Below, piece by piece: positions 52,947 to 64,000 of a DNA stretch of 64,000 nt (position 1 is the stretch's first letter; the number at the start of each line of letters is the position of its first letter). The notes beneath the pieces are model-generated. The model made no database searches. It was not told the origin of the DNA and was given only the letters and a program-made list of their open reading frames with translations. Where the stretch lies: the NCBI GenBank assembly GCA_964019335.1, contig OZ025725.1, positions 310,001 to 374,000 of the forward strand. The letters are read 5' to 3'. This DNA is from Diplonema japonicum. Its lineage: Eukaryota; Euglenozoa; Diplonemea; Diplonemida; Diplonemidae. The position numbers were made by a program, and so were the translations under genes.

Positions 52947-53772
52947 ATGGGGGAGGGGGGGGGGGAGCTTTTTTTTTGAGAAAAAAAAGAGCAAGGGGGA
53001 GGGGGGGATTTTTTTTTTAATAATTTTTTTTTTTAAAAAAAAAGAGGGGGGAAAAAAAAAAAAAAAAAAAAAAATACCGTTTCACGGTTTAAGCAAAAAA
53101 GAAAGAAAAAAAAAAGAGAAAATACTGTAAAAACAAAAAAATCACAGTAAGATTTTTTTAGGCACTTTTTCAGGGGGGGGTGGGGTACCTAGCCTGTCCC
53201 GTAGCATGCTTTTGTTTCTGTTGCAAGATTCTTAAAAATAGCAAAAATAAAACTAAAAAAGGGGGCGAGGAAAGGGCAAGCAGTCCTACCTAGACATTGG
53301 CGCCATGACGCCGTGGTACTTGGCGGCGTGCAAGGTGTTGATCTCTTGCACTTCCCTGGGGGTAGGATGGCAGGAGTTGCCAGCATCCAAAAAGGTACGC
53401 TTGCCAACCCATTTAGTCATAGTGCCCTGTTGCATTTTTGAAAAGGATAATGAAGAATAAGTTCAATGAAAGATTAAGCGTCTGGGATGTAAAGATAACA
53501 ATCAGGATCTGAGGTATCTTTTTTAGTTCTTGGAAAAGTCCGTAATTCAATTCCCTTTAAAAATAAGGGGGGGTCCCAGGAAAAAAAATGTCCGGAAGAA
53601 AAAAGATATCCGGACCGCCAGAGCTCCCAATGATTTTTGTTTTACAGTATTTATATATTGTCCCCACCAAAAGTCTGTAAGCAGATTTTCTTTTAGAATG
53701 CAGGTAGCGAGAACAAAGGAGCGTCTCATAAAGACTTCCTTAACTCATATAAAAATATTTTTTTTATTTTTT
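52947..53772. other. Intergenic region with mixed patch
   Basis: G, A and T runs to 53160, then mixed DNA (53165-53770). A short minus-strand ORF is listed separately. No other feature recognised. Confidence 0.5.
53286..53420 (-). other. Short minus-strand ORF, possibly a transposon remnant
   Basis: A 44-codon frame with start and stop reads MTKWVGKRTFLDAGNSCH and ends YHGVMAPMSR; the mixed composition is coding-like. It is on the opposite strand to every host gene, which suggests a mobile-element remnant or chance. No family recognised. Confidence 0.25.
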
Positions 53773-54085
53773 GGCGGGCCGTTGCTAACCACTTCGTTCC
53801 TATCACAGTGATTTTTTGGGTGGTGGGGATAACATGGAAATATAAGAAGTACATCAGATGTGTAGTTCGCTGTTGACCTCCTCGTCGGTCATCACCGGTA
53901 GCGCCCGAGTGGAAGAACGTATCGCAGATGCTCAGGGTGACGAACAGGCAGCAAACTGCACGAGCACAGAATCTTGGTTACCCGGGACGCCCCGGCTAGG
54001 GTTGAGCACACCGCATGCATTAAGGACACGACGCGGAACGCAGAAGAAGCTACTGCTCGGCCGAGGAGCGCCCCCTGTAATCAAG
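53773..54085 (+). repeat. SINE-like dispersed repeat, copy 2
   Basis: Matches 38273-38770: the 5' block GGGCCGTTGCTAACCACTT, then the core from GGTGGTGGGGATAACATGG to GCGCCCCCTGTAATCAA. The copy has a small insertion near 53923 (CGTATCG) and several substitutions. Confidence 0.65.
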
Positions 54086-54214
54086 TAGGTATTTCGTGCT
54101 TCGTTGCACGCTTAACGCCACCTAGTGTTGCAATCAAAGCCCCATTTTTTTTTTCTTTTTTTTTTACCCCATAAACGGTAGTTTAGAAAACTTGCGGGTT
54201 CTTTTCTTCTAACA

Positions 54215-54567
54215 ATGGAACTTGCTGAAGACTATGAAGCGAACCACCCGGCAACCCCCTGGAGCCGGTCCTGGGCGGAAGGATGCGAGGCGAGAAACGC
54301 AACAAAGTGAGAGGAAAAAAGATTTTTTTTTTCTTGCTTACCGTGAGCGGGGGGGTAGTTCTTACTTGGTCCTCCCTCTCCCTCTCCTAATTGGGGTCGA
54401 ATGTCCAAGGTTTCTTTTTGTTTCTTTTCCCACTCCACCCCCCCCCTTTTTTTTCCTTCTTCTCCTCAGCCTCATCTGCGGTATTTTTTTTTAACCTTTT
54501 GGTGTGTTTTTTTTGACGGGCTACAGGGAATAAACTGTACTTGAGGTCCGACCATCGCAGACTTTAA
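54215..54567 (+). CDS. Possible small spliced gene, unknown function
   Basis: The start at 54215 opens 'MELAEDYEANHPATPW'. Three exons, 54215-54306, 54470-54480 and 54527-54567, all with GT-AG borders and pyrimidine tracts before the acceptors, join in phase to a 47-residue product ending 'YLRSDHRRL' and a TAA stop. Unspliced, the frame ends at a TGA overlapping the first donor. The tiny 11-base middle exon makes this tentative; it may also be the end of a degraded gene. No family recognised. Confidence 0.3.
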
Positions 54568-54819
54568 AAAAAAAAAAAAAATGTCTATTTTTCTTTCTTC
54601 TTTGTTTGGTTTTGTTTCGTTTCGTTTCTCTCGCAGTACTGACTCTATGGGAAAGGGGGGAAAAGCAATTTATTACCCATTCACCCCTTTTTCTTTTGAT
54701 TCATTTTCCTTTTTTTCGCCTTTCTCCTTACATATTGCTCTGTGCTCAGGTGATCAGAGTTTTCGCCAAAAAGGCCAACTTCCAAAAAATAGTATTTAAA
54801 AAAAAATTGCCAACAAAAA

Positions 54820-55130
54820 TAATGAGTCATTATTTAACTCTCGAGTTCCCGAATGTTTTTTTTTTTTTTTTTTTTTGCACGAGTGTTAAATAATGGTTTT
54901 CATTTGGCGGCAAGTAAGTCGTTTTATTTCACTCTTCGTCATTCGAGTCGCTCACCCTTCACTGCTTTCATCGCTGTTTTTTTTTTTTTTTTTTTTTTTC
55001 CTCAACCCTTTTTGGGGATTTTCCTACTTTTCCTTGTGAAGCGCCATTATTAAACTAGTTAAATAATGGGCGTTTCGCGTTAAATAATGAGACACCTAGT
55101 GAGTGAAGAAAATGACGAAGAGTGAAAATA
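54820..55130. repeat. Inverted-repeat element related to the 'TTTTATTTCACTCTTCGTCATT' family
   Basis: TTTTATTTCACTCTTCGTCATT at about 54931 is inverted at about 55095-55125 (AATGACGAAGAGTGAAAATA). Several 'TTAAATAATG' units in both orientations lie at 54828, 54884, 55055 and 55080. The 54905-54945 part resembles the palindromic family at 20775 and 24880. Confidence 0.55.
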
Positions 55131-55185
55131 AAAAAATAAAAAAACGAGTTAATATTTCCCCCCATTTTTTTTTTTATTATTTCCT

Positions 55186-55285
55186 TGATGCCGAGGTGCG
55201 CGCCCCCCCCCCCCCCCCCCCCCTGTAATCAAGTAGACAGTTCTTGTGCAGGGCGCCACCTACACCGGCCTCCTTATTCTCTTAT
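55186..55285 (+). repeat. SINE-like dispersed repeat, 3' fragment
   Basis: GATGCCGAGGTGCGCG, an expanded C run, CTGTAATCAAGTAGACAGTT and GGCGCCACCTACACCGGCCT follow the order of the 3' end of the copy at 38750-38812. Confidence 0.55.
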
Positions 55286-55315
55286 ATACAAATATTTTTG
55301 TTTTTTCTTTGCGAA

Positions 55316-55620
55316 GACATGCCCATGCCACCTTGCTGTTGGTGCCCTGCACGTACTCTCCATTTCCTTTAGATGTGACGGAAGGATTCTTCAACACACT
55401 TTTCAAGTGTTGCTGTTTAGTTGCCTTCGTGTTAGGCGTGCTATGTGCCATGGAAGGTTGTGCTTCGTGCTTTCAGGGCTTGCAGGACCTCTACCACGTG
55501 GATGGAAAAAGGCAGGGCGCTGCTCGGTGGTTTTGATCTTGCCGGAGCAGACCACCGCGGTCGGCCGCCAAAGCCCCCAGAACGGGGACTGAGCACGAGA
55601 AGGCCGGTAAGCTTAAAAAT
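55316..55620 (+). other. Coding-like patch upstream of lyase copy 3
   Basis: Mixed, GC-richer DNA with two overlapping open frames. One reads a hydrophobic segment 'FFNTLFKCCCLVAFVLGVLC' and stops at 55536; another from 55445 reads 'LGGFDLAGADHRGRPP' up to a possible donor (CCGGTAAGC) at 55612. No start, domain or splice model is convincing. It may be a degraded gene. Confidence 0.25.
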
Positions 55621-55734
55621 GTACCTTAAGAATAGTTTTTTTTCTTCCCTCCCCCTCTTGTTTGAATACACAACATAAATAGAACGACAATGAAACAAAG
55701 GTAAAAAGAAAGTAAAAAAAAGAGAACAAAAGAA

Positions 55735-57466
55735 ATGTCGGCCATTATAAACACAGCGATGACGGCAGTTGCCGGGTGGGTGAAGGGGTTCAACGAGCGC
55801 TACGAGGGGACAGCCCCGCACGTGCTGGTGGTGGGGACGCTGGTGTGTGTTGTGGTGGGAGACCGCGTGGTGCAGGTGCTGCGGGTGGGCCCTGCTGACA
55901 GCTTCGAGTACACGAAGGAGGTGTTCTTCCTGTACCTGCGAAGGTACTTCGGGCACCTCCTCGGCTACACGAAGGGCATCAACGATGCGAAGATCGGGTT
56001 CCTGAAGGAGTTCACTGAGAAGCAGGAGTCGATCGAGGAGGTGCAGGAGGAGCTCCCTGAGAACTCGATCCCGAAGGCAGAGGTCCTCGCCCTCTGCAAG
56101 AAGCACGCCGAGATCAACATGGACTTCATGAAGGGCCAGTACAGCGGCAGCATCTACCACGGTGGGATGGAGGGCTACACAGAGTTCATCAACGAAGCTA
56201 TGGCGATGCACCAGTGGTCGAACCCCCTGCACGCGGGACAGTTCTGCGGTGTGAGGAAGATGGAGACAGAGGTTCTGTCGATGGTGGTGAAGATGTTCAA
56301 CGGGACGGACGAGTGCTGCGGGGCGATGACCTCTGGGGGCACCGAGTCCATCCTCCTCTCCATGAAGGCCTACAGGGAGCTCGCTAGGATCGAGAAGGGG
56401 ATCACAAAGCCGGAGCTTGTTGTCTGCGCGACGGCCCACGCCGCCTTCGATAAGGCCGCGCACTACTTCGGTCTGAAGATCAGGCACGCCAGGATGGACC
56501 CTGTGAGCGGGAAGGTGGACATGAAGCACATGAGGAGCCTCATCACCTCGAACACCATCTGCCTCGTCGGGTCTGCGTACGGGTTCCCCCACGGGATCAT
56601 CGACCCCATTCAGGAGATCGCGGCGATCGGGAAGGCTAAGAACATCCCGGTCCACGTGGATGCGTGCCTCGGGGGCTTCATCCTCGCCTTCGCGGAGAAG
56701 GCAGGGTTCGACGTGGAGGAGGTGTTCGACTTCAGGGTCCCGGGGGTCACCTCCATCTCCTGCGACACACACAAGTACGGGTTCGCACCCAAAGGGAGCA
56801 GCACAATCCTGTACAGAACACCGGAGCTGAGGAAGCACCAGATGCACTCGCAGCCGAACTGGCCCGGTGGGATCTACGCCTCGCCCACCATCAGCGGGTC
56901 GCGTGTCGGGAACGTGGTGGCGGGGACATGGGCGGCGATGATGTCGCACGGGCTGGAGGGGTACGTGCAGTCGACGAAGGAGATTGTCGGGGCGGCGAGG
57001 TTCATCGCTAAAGAGATCGAGGCGACCCCTGGGATGCGTCTCATGGGGAGGCCCCTGGGCAGCGTCATCGGCTTCGCAAGCGACGACTTCGACATCTACA
57101 GGCTGGCGGGACACCTCGCGGAGAAGGGGTGGGAGATGAACAGCCTGCAGTTCCCCCCATCGATGCACATCTGCTGCACGAGGCTGCACGCCATCAACGA
57201 CATGGAGAACTCGAAGAGGCTCATCGCTGACATCAGGGAAGGCTGTGCAGAGTTCATGAAGACCAAGGACAAGCCCGCCACAGGCTCCGCCGCCTTGTAC
57301 GGAACCACACAAGAGATCCCCGACAGGTCCATCATCGGTGATGTTGCCAAGACTTACTTCGATGCCTACTACGATGTCCGTGGGAAGGTAGTGTTCATTT
57401 CTTTCCCCCTTCTCTTTACACAATTCACAGGACACCCTTCGCAAGATGCAGGAAGAGGCCGCCTGA
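55735..57466 (+). CDS. Sphingosine-1-phosphate lyase, copy 3
   Basis: Two exons, 55735-57387 and 57431-57466, with the same 43-base intron as copy 2. The total is 562 residues. The reading frame, codons and intron match copy 2 almost base for base; the only protein difference I see is Ile at residue 5. PLP lysine Lys347, ER membrane helix near 25-45. Identity ends a few bases outside the coding region: upstream only the AAAGAA leader is common, downstream only GAGAAA. This implies very recent duplication or gene conversion limited to the gene body. An unspliced reading would give a false 625-residue product. Confidence 0.93.
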
Positions 57467-58265
57467 GAAAGCCTAAACCCCCCACTAAAAGAATCTCGGG
57501 GGAGAAAAAAAAAAAAAAAACGAATAAGGTAGAATTTATTTTCGCAACGTGGGACCCAATGCAATGTGATGCTAAAAAAAGAAATAAATTCTTCCTTTTT
57601 TCATTTATTTAGTTCCCCCCCCCCCCCTCTCATTTATATTTCCCCCCTTCCCTTATGTAATAGCGCGTGGTTGTATTCAAAAAAAAAGTTATTTCCGCAA
57701 CATGAGGAACATGGGAATAAGTAACTCGTTATCCCCCCCGTCCCTCTATTTGTTGCATCATTGGAACAAGAATTTAAAAAAAAAAAAGAGAGAGAAATGT
57801 GATCCAGTTTCATTTCTATGTGGTATTTCCCCCCCCATTTTATTTTTCATTTCTCTTCTGCGGAGATATAAAGCAAAATGAATCCAGAAAGAAAATGCCG
57901 AATGGAAAATATTTTAAAAGAAAATCTGTACCATGGATTCCCGGAAAATAATATTTTATTCCTCTCGTCTCCCTTCTTTTCGCTGATGGTGTCGTTGCTG
58001 TTACGCACCTCTTCCGTCATAGCGGAAGAAGAAGAAAGAAAAAAAAAAAAATGAAGGGTTTTCCTCACTACCCTTCTGTACCTGTTTACTATTTGCCGTC
58101 CTAGTTTTTTTTTTTTTTTTTTTTTTTTTTTTCTTTTTTTCGTACACGTTTTTTTTATTTTTATATTTTTTTATCCCTCTTTCTCCTTTTTTTTTTTTTT
58201 TTTCTCTTTTTTTTCCCCCCTCTCCGATTTTTACCTAGCTGCCTTAAGGGAAGTGGCAACAACAC
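57467..58265. other. Low-complexity intergenic DNA
   Basis: A/T-rich mixed DNA at 57480-58110 and T runs at 58110-58215. No supported gene. The segments near 57540 and 57695 share 'CGCAAC.TG.G', a weak repeat. Confidence 0.5.
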
Positions 58266-58685
58266 ATGGCAAACGGCTATTCAGTACCGCCCTCACGATC
58301 TGTGTGTATTTTGCGTCCCCAGCGTGCCTGCATGACAAAAAGTGTATTCCCTGCTTACAGACACAGGGGGGACGGTTCAAGGGACTCTTGGATTCAGGCA
58401 GCTAACGAGTCTGTGAAGTCAACATCATCCCACAATCGGAGCCAGACGGAGGGCAGGACCAAGCAGGTGAAACAACGGACGTATCCACCATCTCTTGAGC
58501 TGATGAAGCTCCCGTGCATCTCTTCCGCCACCCGTCCCCTCCTCGTGGCCACGGTGTCCACCCGCGCGGATCAGCTCGAAGACGAGTACCTCTCCCAGAT
58601 GTCCGTGCAGGAGCTGAAAAAAACACAGCTGTATTCATATCACATGAGAAAGAAGGCCAAAAAGGTGTCCATGACGAACACATGA
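58266..58685 (+). CDS. Small basic protein of unknown function
   Basis: A 139-residue Ser-, Arg- and Lys-rich protein. The N-terminus is basic; the C-terminal third (about 95-139) is a helix 'DQLEDEYLSQMSVQELKKTQLYSYHMRKKAKK'-like region, here cited only by its ends DQLEDEY and MRKKAKK. No family recognised. The frame shows normal codon mix and ends right before a G run. The start follows a pyrimidine tract and a short leader, like other genes here. Confidence 0.5.
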   Translation: MANGYSVPPSRSVCILRPQRACMTKSVFPAYRHRGDGSRDSWIQAANESVKSTSSHNRSQTEGRTKQVKQRTYPPSLELMKLPCISSATRPLLVATVSTRADQLEDEYLSQMSVQELKKTQLYSYHMRKKAKKVSMTNT

Positions 58686-58951
58686 AAAATGGAGGGGGGG
58701 GGGGGGGGGGAGAAAAAAAACGGGAAAAGAATTTAAAAAAAACCCGCCTTTTTTACAAGGGGAGGGGACACTACATTACGGGGCAACGGGAAAAAAAAAA
58801 AAAAAAAAAAAAGAGCCCGTTTTTCTTTGTTTCCATCATGATTCTTTGGACTCTCCGGACTCTGCTTTTTTTTTTCTTCTTCTTCTTTTTTTTTTTTTTT
58901 TGACCAAGGAAGCGGGAGGTCAAAAAAAAAAAAAAAAAAAGAACCCCTCCG

Positions 58952-59686
58952 ATGGCGATGATGATACACATACGGTACCAAGGGGAGCTGCGGGGGGTGG
59001 AGGTGGGGGTGGATGACACCGTGGGACACCTCAAAGAGAAGATAGGGAAGATCGTGGAGGCCGACGTGAAAATGCTGAAGGTGTCCTTCGACGGCACGGA
59101 GCTAAGGGACGACGAGGCAGGGGTAGGCGAGGTAGGGGTCGCCTCAGAGGACGTCATAGATGTAGACATCGTGTTCGGCTGGGTTCAGGTAGACAACGGC
59201 GTACTGGTCACCAACAAGGGCATGACGTGTGCAGTGGTGCATGAAGACGTGGTGGACTACCACACAGTCCTGGCGAATGTAGTCAACACATCAGGGTGCC
59301 TGTCATGGGGCATCAAAGTCCACTGCGCCCGGCACTGTTGCTTCGGAGTCGCGGAACACGGGACAGTCGACCCCATGGCAAGCACGCTCTTGTGGGGATC
59401 TTGGTTCGGCTGGCTCACTACAGAGCGCATCCTTTCCTGGTGCAACAACGGGTCCATTGACCAGCTCCTCACCTCTGCGAATCACGTTGAGTACGGGCAC
59501 AGGGCTACCTTTTCCGATGGTGATACGCTCTTCTTTCGTCTCGACCGCGATGCCGGCACCCTCAGCATGCATCGTAACGAGACGTATGTCCACACTGTGG
59601 TGGACATCGCACCTCATGTCCCGCTTGTTCCTTTCTGTTGGATGGACTATAAGGGGGAGTCCGTCACTCTTGTGAACGCGCCTTGA
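58952..59686 (+). CDS. Ubiquitin-like domain fused to a SPRY-like domain
   Basis: A 244-residue protein. Residues 3-75 are a beta-grasp, ubiquitin-like domain ('MIHIRYQGELRGVEVGVDDT', 'LKEKIGKI', 'LKVSFDGTELRDDEAG', 'DVIDVDIVF') that parallels the domain at 52348. Residues about 78-244 look like a SPRY/B30.2 beta-sandwich: 'GCLSWGIKVHC', 'CFGVAEHG', 'ATFSDGDTLFFRLDRDAGTL', 'VPLVPFCWMDYKGESVTLV', in the family's order ('G..W.v', 'G.v....D...L.F......', 'l.P.v......v...'). There is no diglycine end. SPRY domains bind protein partners, so an adaptor role is likely. The start could also be Met3 or Met4. Confidence 0.7.
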   Translation: MAMMIHIRYQGELRGVEVGVDDTVGHLKEKIGKIVEADVKMLKVSFDGTELRDDEAGVGEVGVASEDVIDVDIVFGWVQVDNGVLVTNKGMTCAVVHEDVVDYHTVLANVVNTSGCLSWGIKVHCARHCCFGVAEHGTVDPMASTLLWGSWFGWLTTERILSWCNNGSIDQLLTSANHVEYGHRATFSDGDTLFFRLDRDAGTLSMHRNETYVHTVVDIAPHVPLVPFCWMDYKGESVTLVNAP

Positions 59687-59688
59687 TT

Positions 59689-59722
<34 letters not shown>

Positions 59723-59769
59723 GGGCTGGTAATTTGGGTTGGAATTAATCAAAATAATCGCAATCAAAG

Positions 59770-61600
<1,831 letters not shown>

Positions 61601-64000
61601 AGAACAACGCAGGAGGTGGCTGCACACTCAGGTCGCAATCGATGGCAAACGCAGATGGCTACATATCATATCGATATACTGCCCGGCAGGAACAGGACGT
61701 GAAGAGACCGCAAAGAGGGAGACCCTCCTCCACTACATCCTGCGGAAGAAGGCGAAAGAGCTCGGCAATGTGCCAATACTCGTCGTTGGCGACTTCAACA
61801 CCGACGAGGCAAGATCCCCGGAACTGCGGAAGGCACTGCAGGCAGGATGGGCGGACACAGCGGACCTATGCGCAAAATGGAGAGGGAAACAACCTGATCC
61901 AACGTTTGTACGGGAGAACTGCGCCACGCGGATCGACAGGATACTGGCAAGTCCGGAGGCAGTACCGGCCATCACCGGATGCCAAGTGAACCAAGCGATC
62001 AAGGGGACGAATCACCGGACACTGACGGTTGCGCTTGAGCTCGACAGATTCAGGATGACGGTACAACGATACATGCTGCCGAGGGGTCTGGAGACGGCAG
62101 ATGAGCCAACGGAAGAACAAGGAGCCGAAGCAGTGGAAGCAGCCGGATTCCGACAGTACCTGCACGAAGGAAATATAACAAAAGCCTTCGAGACCCTCTC
62201 CCGGTGCACCGAAGACCTCCTCATAGACCAACCAGTGGGGACGCCGGGGAGGGCAGCGTACGTCGGAAGAGGCAAACACACCAGCACAAAGGAGAAGGAA
62301 GTGTGTGCACCAACGACGACGGGAACGGTGGGTGCAGCTACAACGTGGCAAGCGCGACTGGAAAAGCTGAAGCTCAAGACGCGGACACTGCAACAACAGC
62401 TCGAGCAAGCAGTTGAGGACAAGGGGCTAAGCAAGCCGACCCTGAACACGATAAGAAACGTGAACAGGGAAGCAATGGCTCTGGCAGTTCCATCTGAACC
62501 GGTGCCGCACGACGCTGTTCTCATAGAGGACATGCTGGCAGCAGCGCTGAACATGGAAGACGCAATTGCAGCTGAGGAACGGAAGAAAAGGACCGAGGCG
62601 AACACGTCACGGAGACGAGAATACCTGGCCGAGGTTGCAGCAGGACGCGAGACAACAAGACTGGTAAAAGTCGCGAGAGGCAAACGTCAAAGCGACGGAA
62701 CCAGGGCGGTCAAGGAAGGGATGGTGCTCTTTGCGTCCCCCGGACTGATCGACAGCGTCATGCGCAAGGCGTGGAAGACCGTCTTTGCGAAATACGAGTC
62801 CCGACCGGAGCCCCTCTATGCCCCCTTCAAGGCAAAGTACAGCAAGTTCGTGCAACGGCATGAGATGGAGAGGACACAACTGACGGGAGCAAGGCTGAGG
62901 GAAGTGCTCAGAAAGAAAAGCAAGAAAAGCGCGGCAGGCATCGACGGGTGGAGGATGCTAGAGCTACGGAAACTACCAGAGTCAGTACTAGACGCCTGGG
63001 CGATGCTCTTCCATGCGATCGAAGCAACGGGGAGGTGGCCGGAAGCCATGAAAACGGCACTGGTTACCCTCGTACCGAAGTGCGACGATGCGGGACCACT
63101 GGAGCACAGGCCTATCACAGTCACATCTGCGGTGTACAGACTCTGGGCATGCGCGCGACTGTCTGATATCCTCATCTGGCAGGAGAAATGGATACACGAC
63201 AAGCAATACGGATTCCGCACTGGTTTCGGGACAGAGGACGCACTTTTGGACCTCGCCCTTGACATCGAAGAATCCATTCTGGAGGGGAAACCGCTAGTCG
63301 GGGTGGCACTCGACTTTGCGAAATGCTTTGACAGTGTACCGCAACAGCTGGTTCTGGAGCTGGTGGAGGACATGGGCATGGACACAGGCATCCTCAGGGC
63401 ACTGAAAGGAATGTACGCAGGCATGCGGTTCAGGTACGCAGCAGGCGTGGGGGAGGAGTTCCACACAACCAATGGAATCCTTCAGGGATGCCCGATTTCA
63501 GTGGTACTCATCAACGCGCTGTTGGCGGTACTAATGAAGCAGGTGGAGAACGACACAGGGGTCCGCTCGCTGTCTTACGCGGACGATGCATACCTCTTGG
63601 CACGGCTCGGTGCGGCGTTGCAGGAAGGCGTAGACGCAGTGGAAGCCTTCTGCAAACAGGTGGGGATGAAGCTCAACACCAGGAAGACGAAGACCTTTGC
63701 AGTGAACAGGAAGACACCGGAGGTGAAGGTGAAAGGCGAGGAACTGCAGCCGACACGGACTGTAGGAGTACTGGGAGCCAAGCTGCGGACAGACGGCAGG
63801 CCGCAAACCAACGGCGACAGGACGGCGGAGGCACTCGGGACGCTGAGCAGGCTGGGAGCAACGCCGTTGTCCTTTCAGCAGAAGGCGAAGATCATCAGCA
63901 GCACGATCCTACCGAGCTGCCTCTACGACTGCCCATTCTCACCGCCGAAAACGGGACAAATGGCCACGCTGGTGAAGGAGACCACGTACGCGCTCTGGGG

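Noticed and set aside
54580..54800. Possible small gene with MGKGGKAIYYPF and a later VIRVFAKKANFQ segment
   Set aside because: No donor site joins them and the DNA between is simple sequence; too weak to list.

Overview
The window is nuclear DNA from a unicellular eukaryote. I count about 27 protein genes, and every one that is not part of a transposon lies on the + strand. Many have short GT-AG introns of 35-80 bases. Most start codons sit directly behind a long A-rich leader, often with a pyrimidine tract and AG just upstream. That is the layout of a one-way polycistronic array with spliced-leader trans-splicing. A leishmanolysin-type M8 protease, an amastin-like tetraspan, a PTS1-tailed Fe-superoxide dismutase and canonical cis-introns favour a euglenozoan, most likely diplonemid-like. 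A dinoflagellate is the main alternative, because the retrotransposon at the right edge resembles dinoflagellate reverse transcriptases. The assignment is inference. Genes between the A/T runs are GC-richer and clearly coding; the spaces are mostly homopolymer and simple-sequence DNA.

Left part (1-15.6 kb): YdcZ-like membrane transporter, p25-alpha (TPPP) protein, a large charged repeat protein, M8 metalloprotease, small coiled-coil protein, spliced tetraspan, actin-related protein, Pro-rich coiled-coil protein, EF-hand protein and an unknown protein. Several of these (TPPP, actin-related, EF-hand, charged and coiled-coil proteins) look cytoskeletal.

Middle (15.6-44 kb): a decayed piggyBac copy, a five-exon STE-type kinase with a helical-repeat tail, a repeat-rich gap, a secreted GH76 enzyme, a sterol-desaturase/hydroxylase-family enzyme, a second piggyBac copy with an internally deleted transposase, a PhyH-type dioxygenase, two pirin-fold paralogues that lack the metal ligands, a GILT-family thiol reductase with an in-frame TGA exactly at the active-site cysteine (probable selenoprotein), two truncated-haemoglobin-like paralogues, a TLC-domain membrane protein and a CDK-like kinase.

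Right part (44-64 kb): two nearly identical Fe-superoxide dismutase genes, only the second ending in SKL; three sphingosine-1-phosphate lyase genes, two almost identical and one carrying a MITE in its last intron; two genes with an N-terminal ubiquitin-like domain fused to ankyrin repeats or to a SPRY-like domain; and a non-LTR retrotransposon with endonuclease and reverse transcriptase that runs off the edge. At least four families of small non-coding repeats (TIR MITEs, a palindromic element, a SINE-like element) fill the larger gaps.
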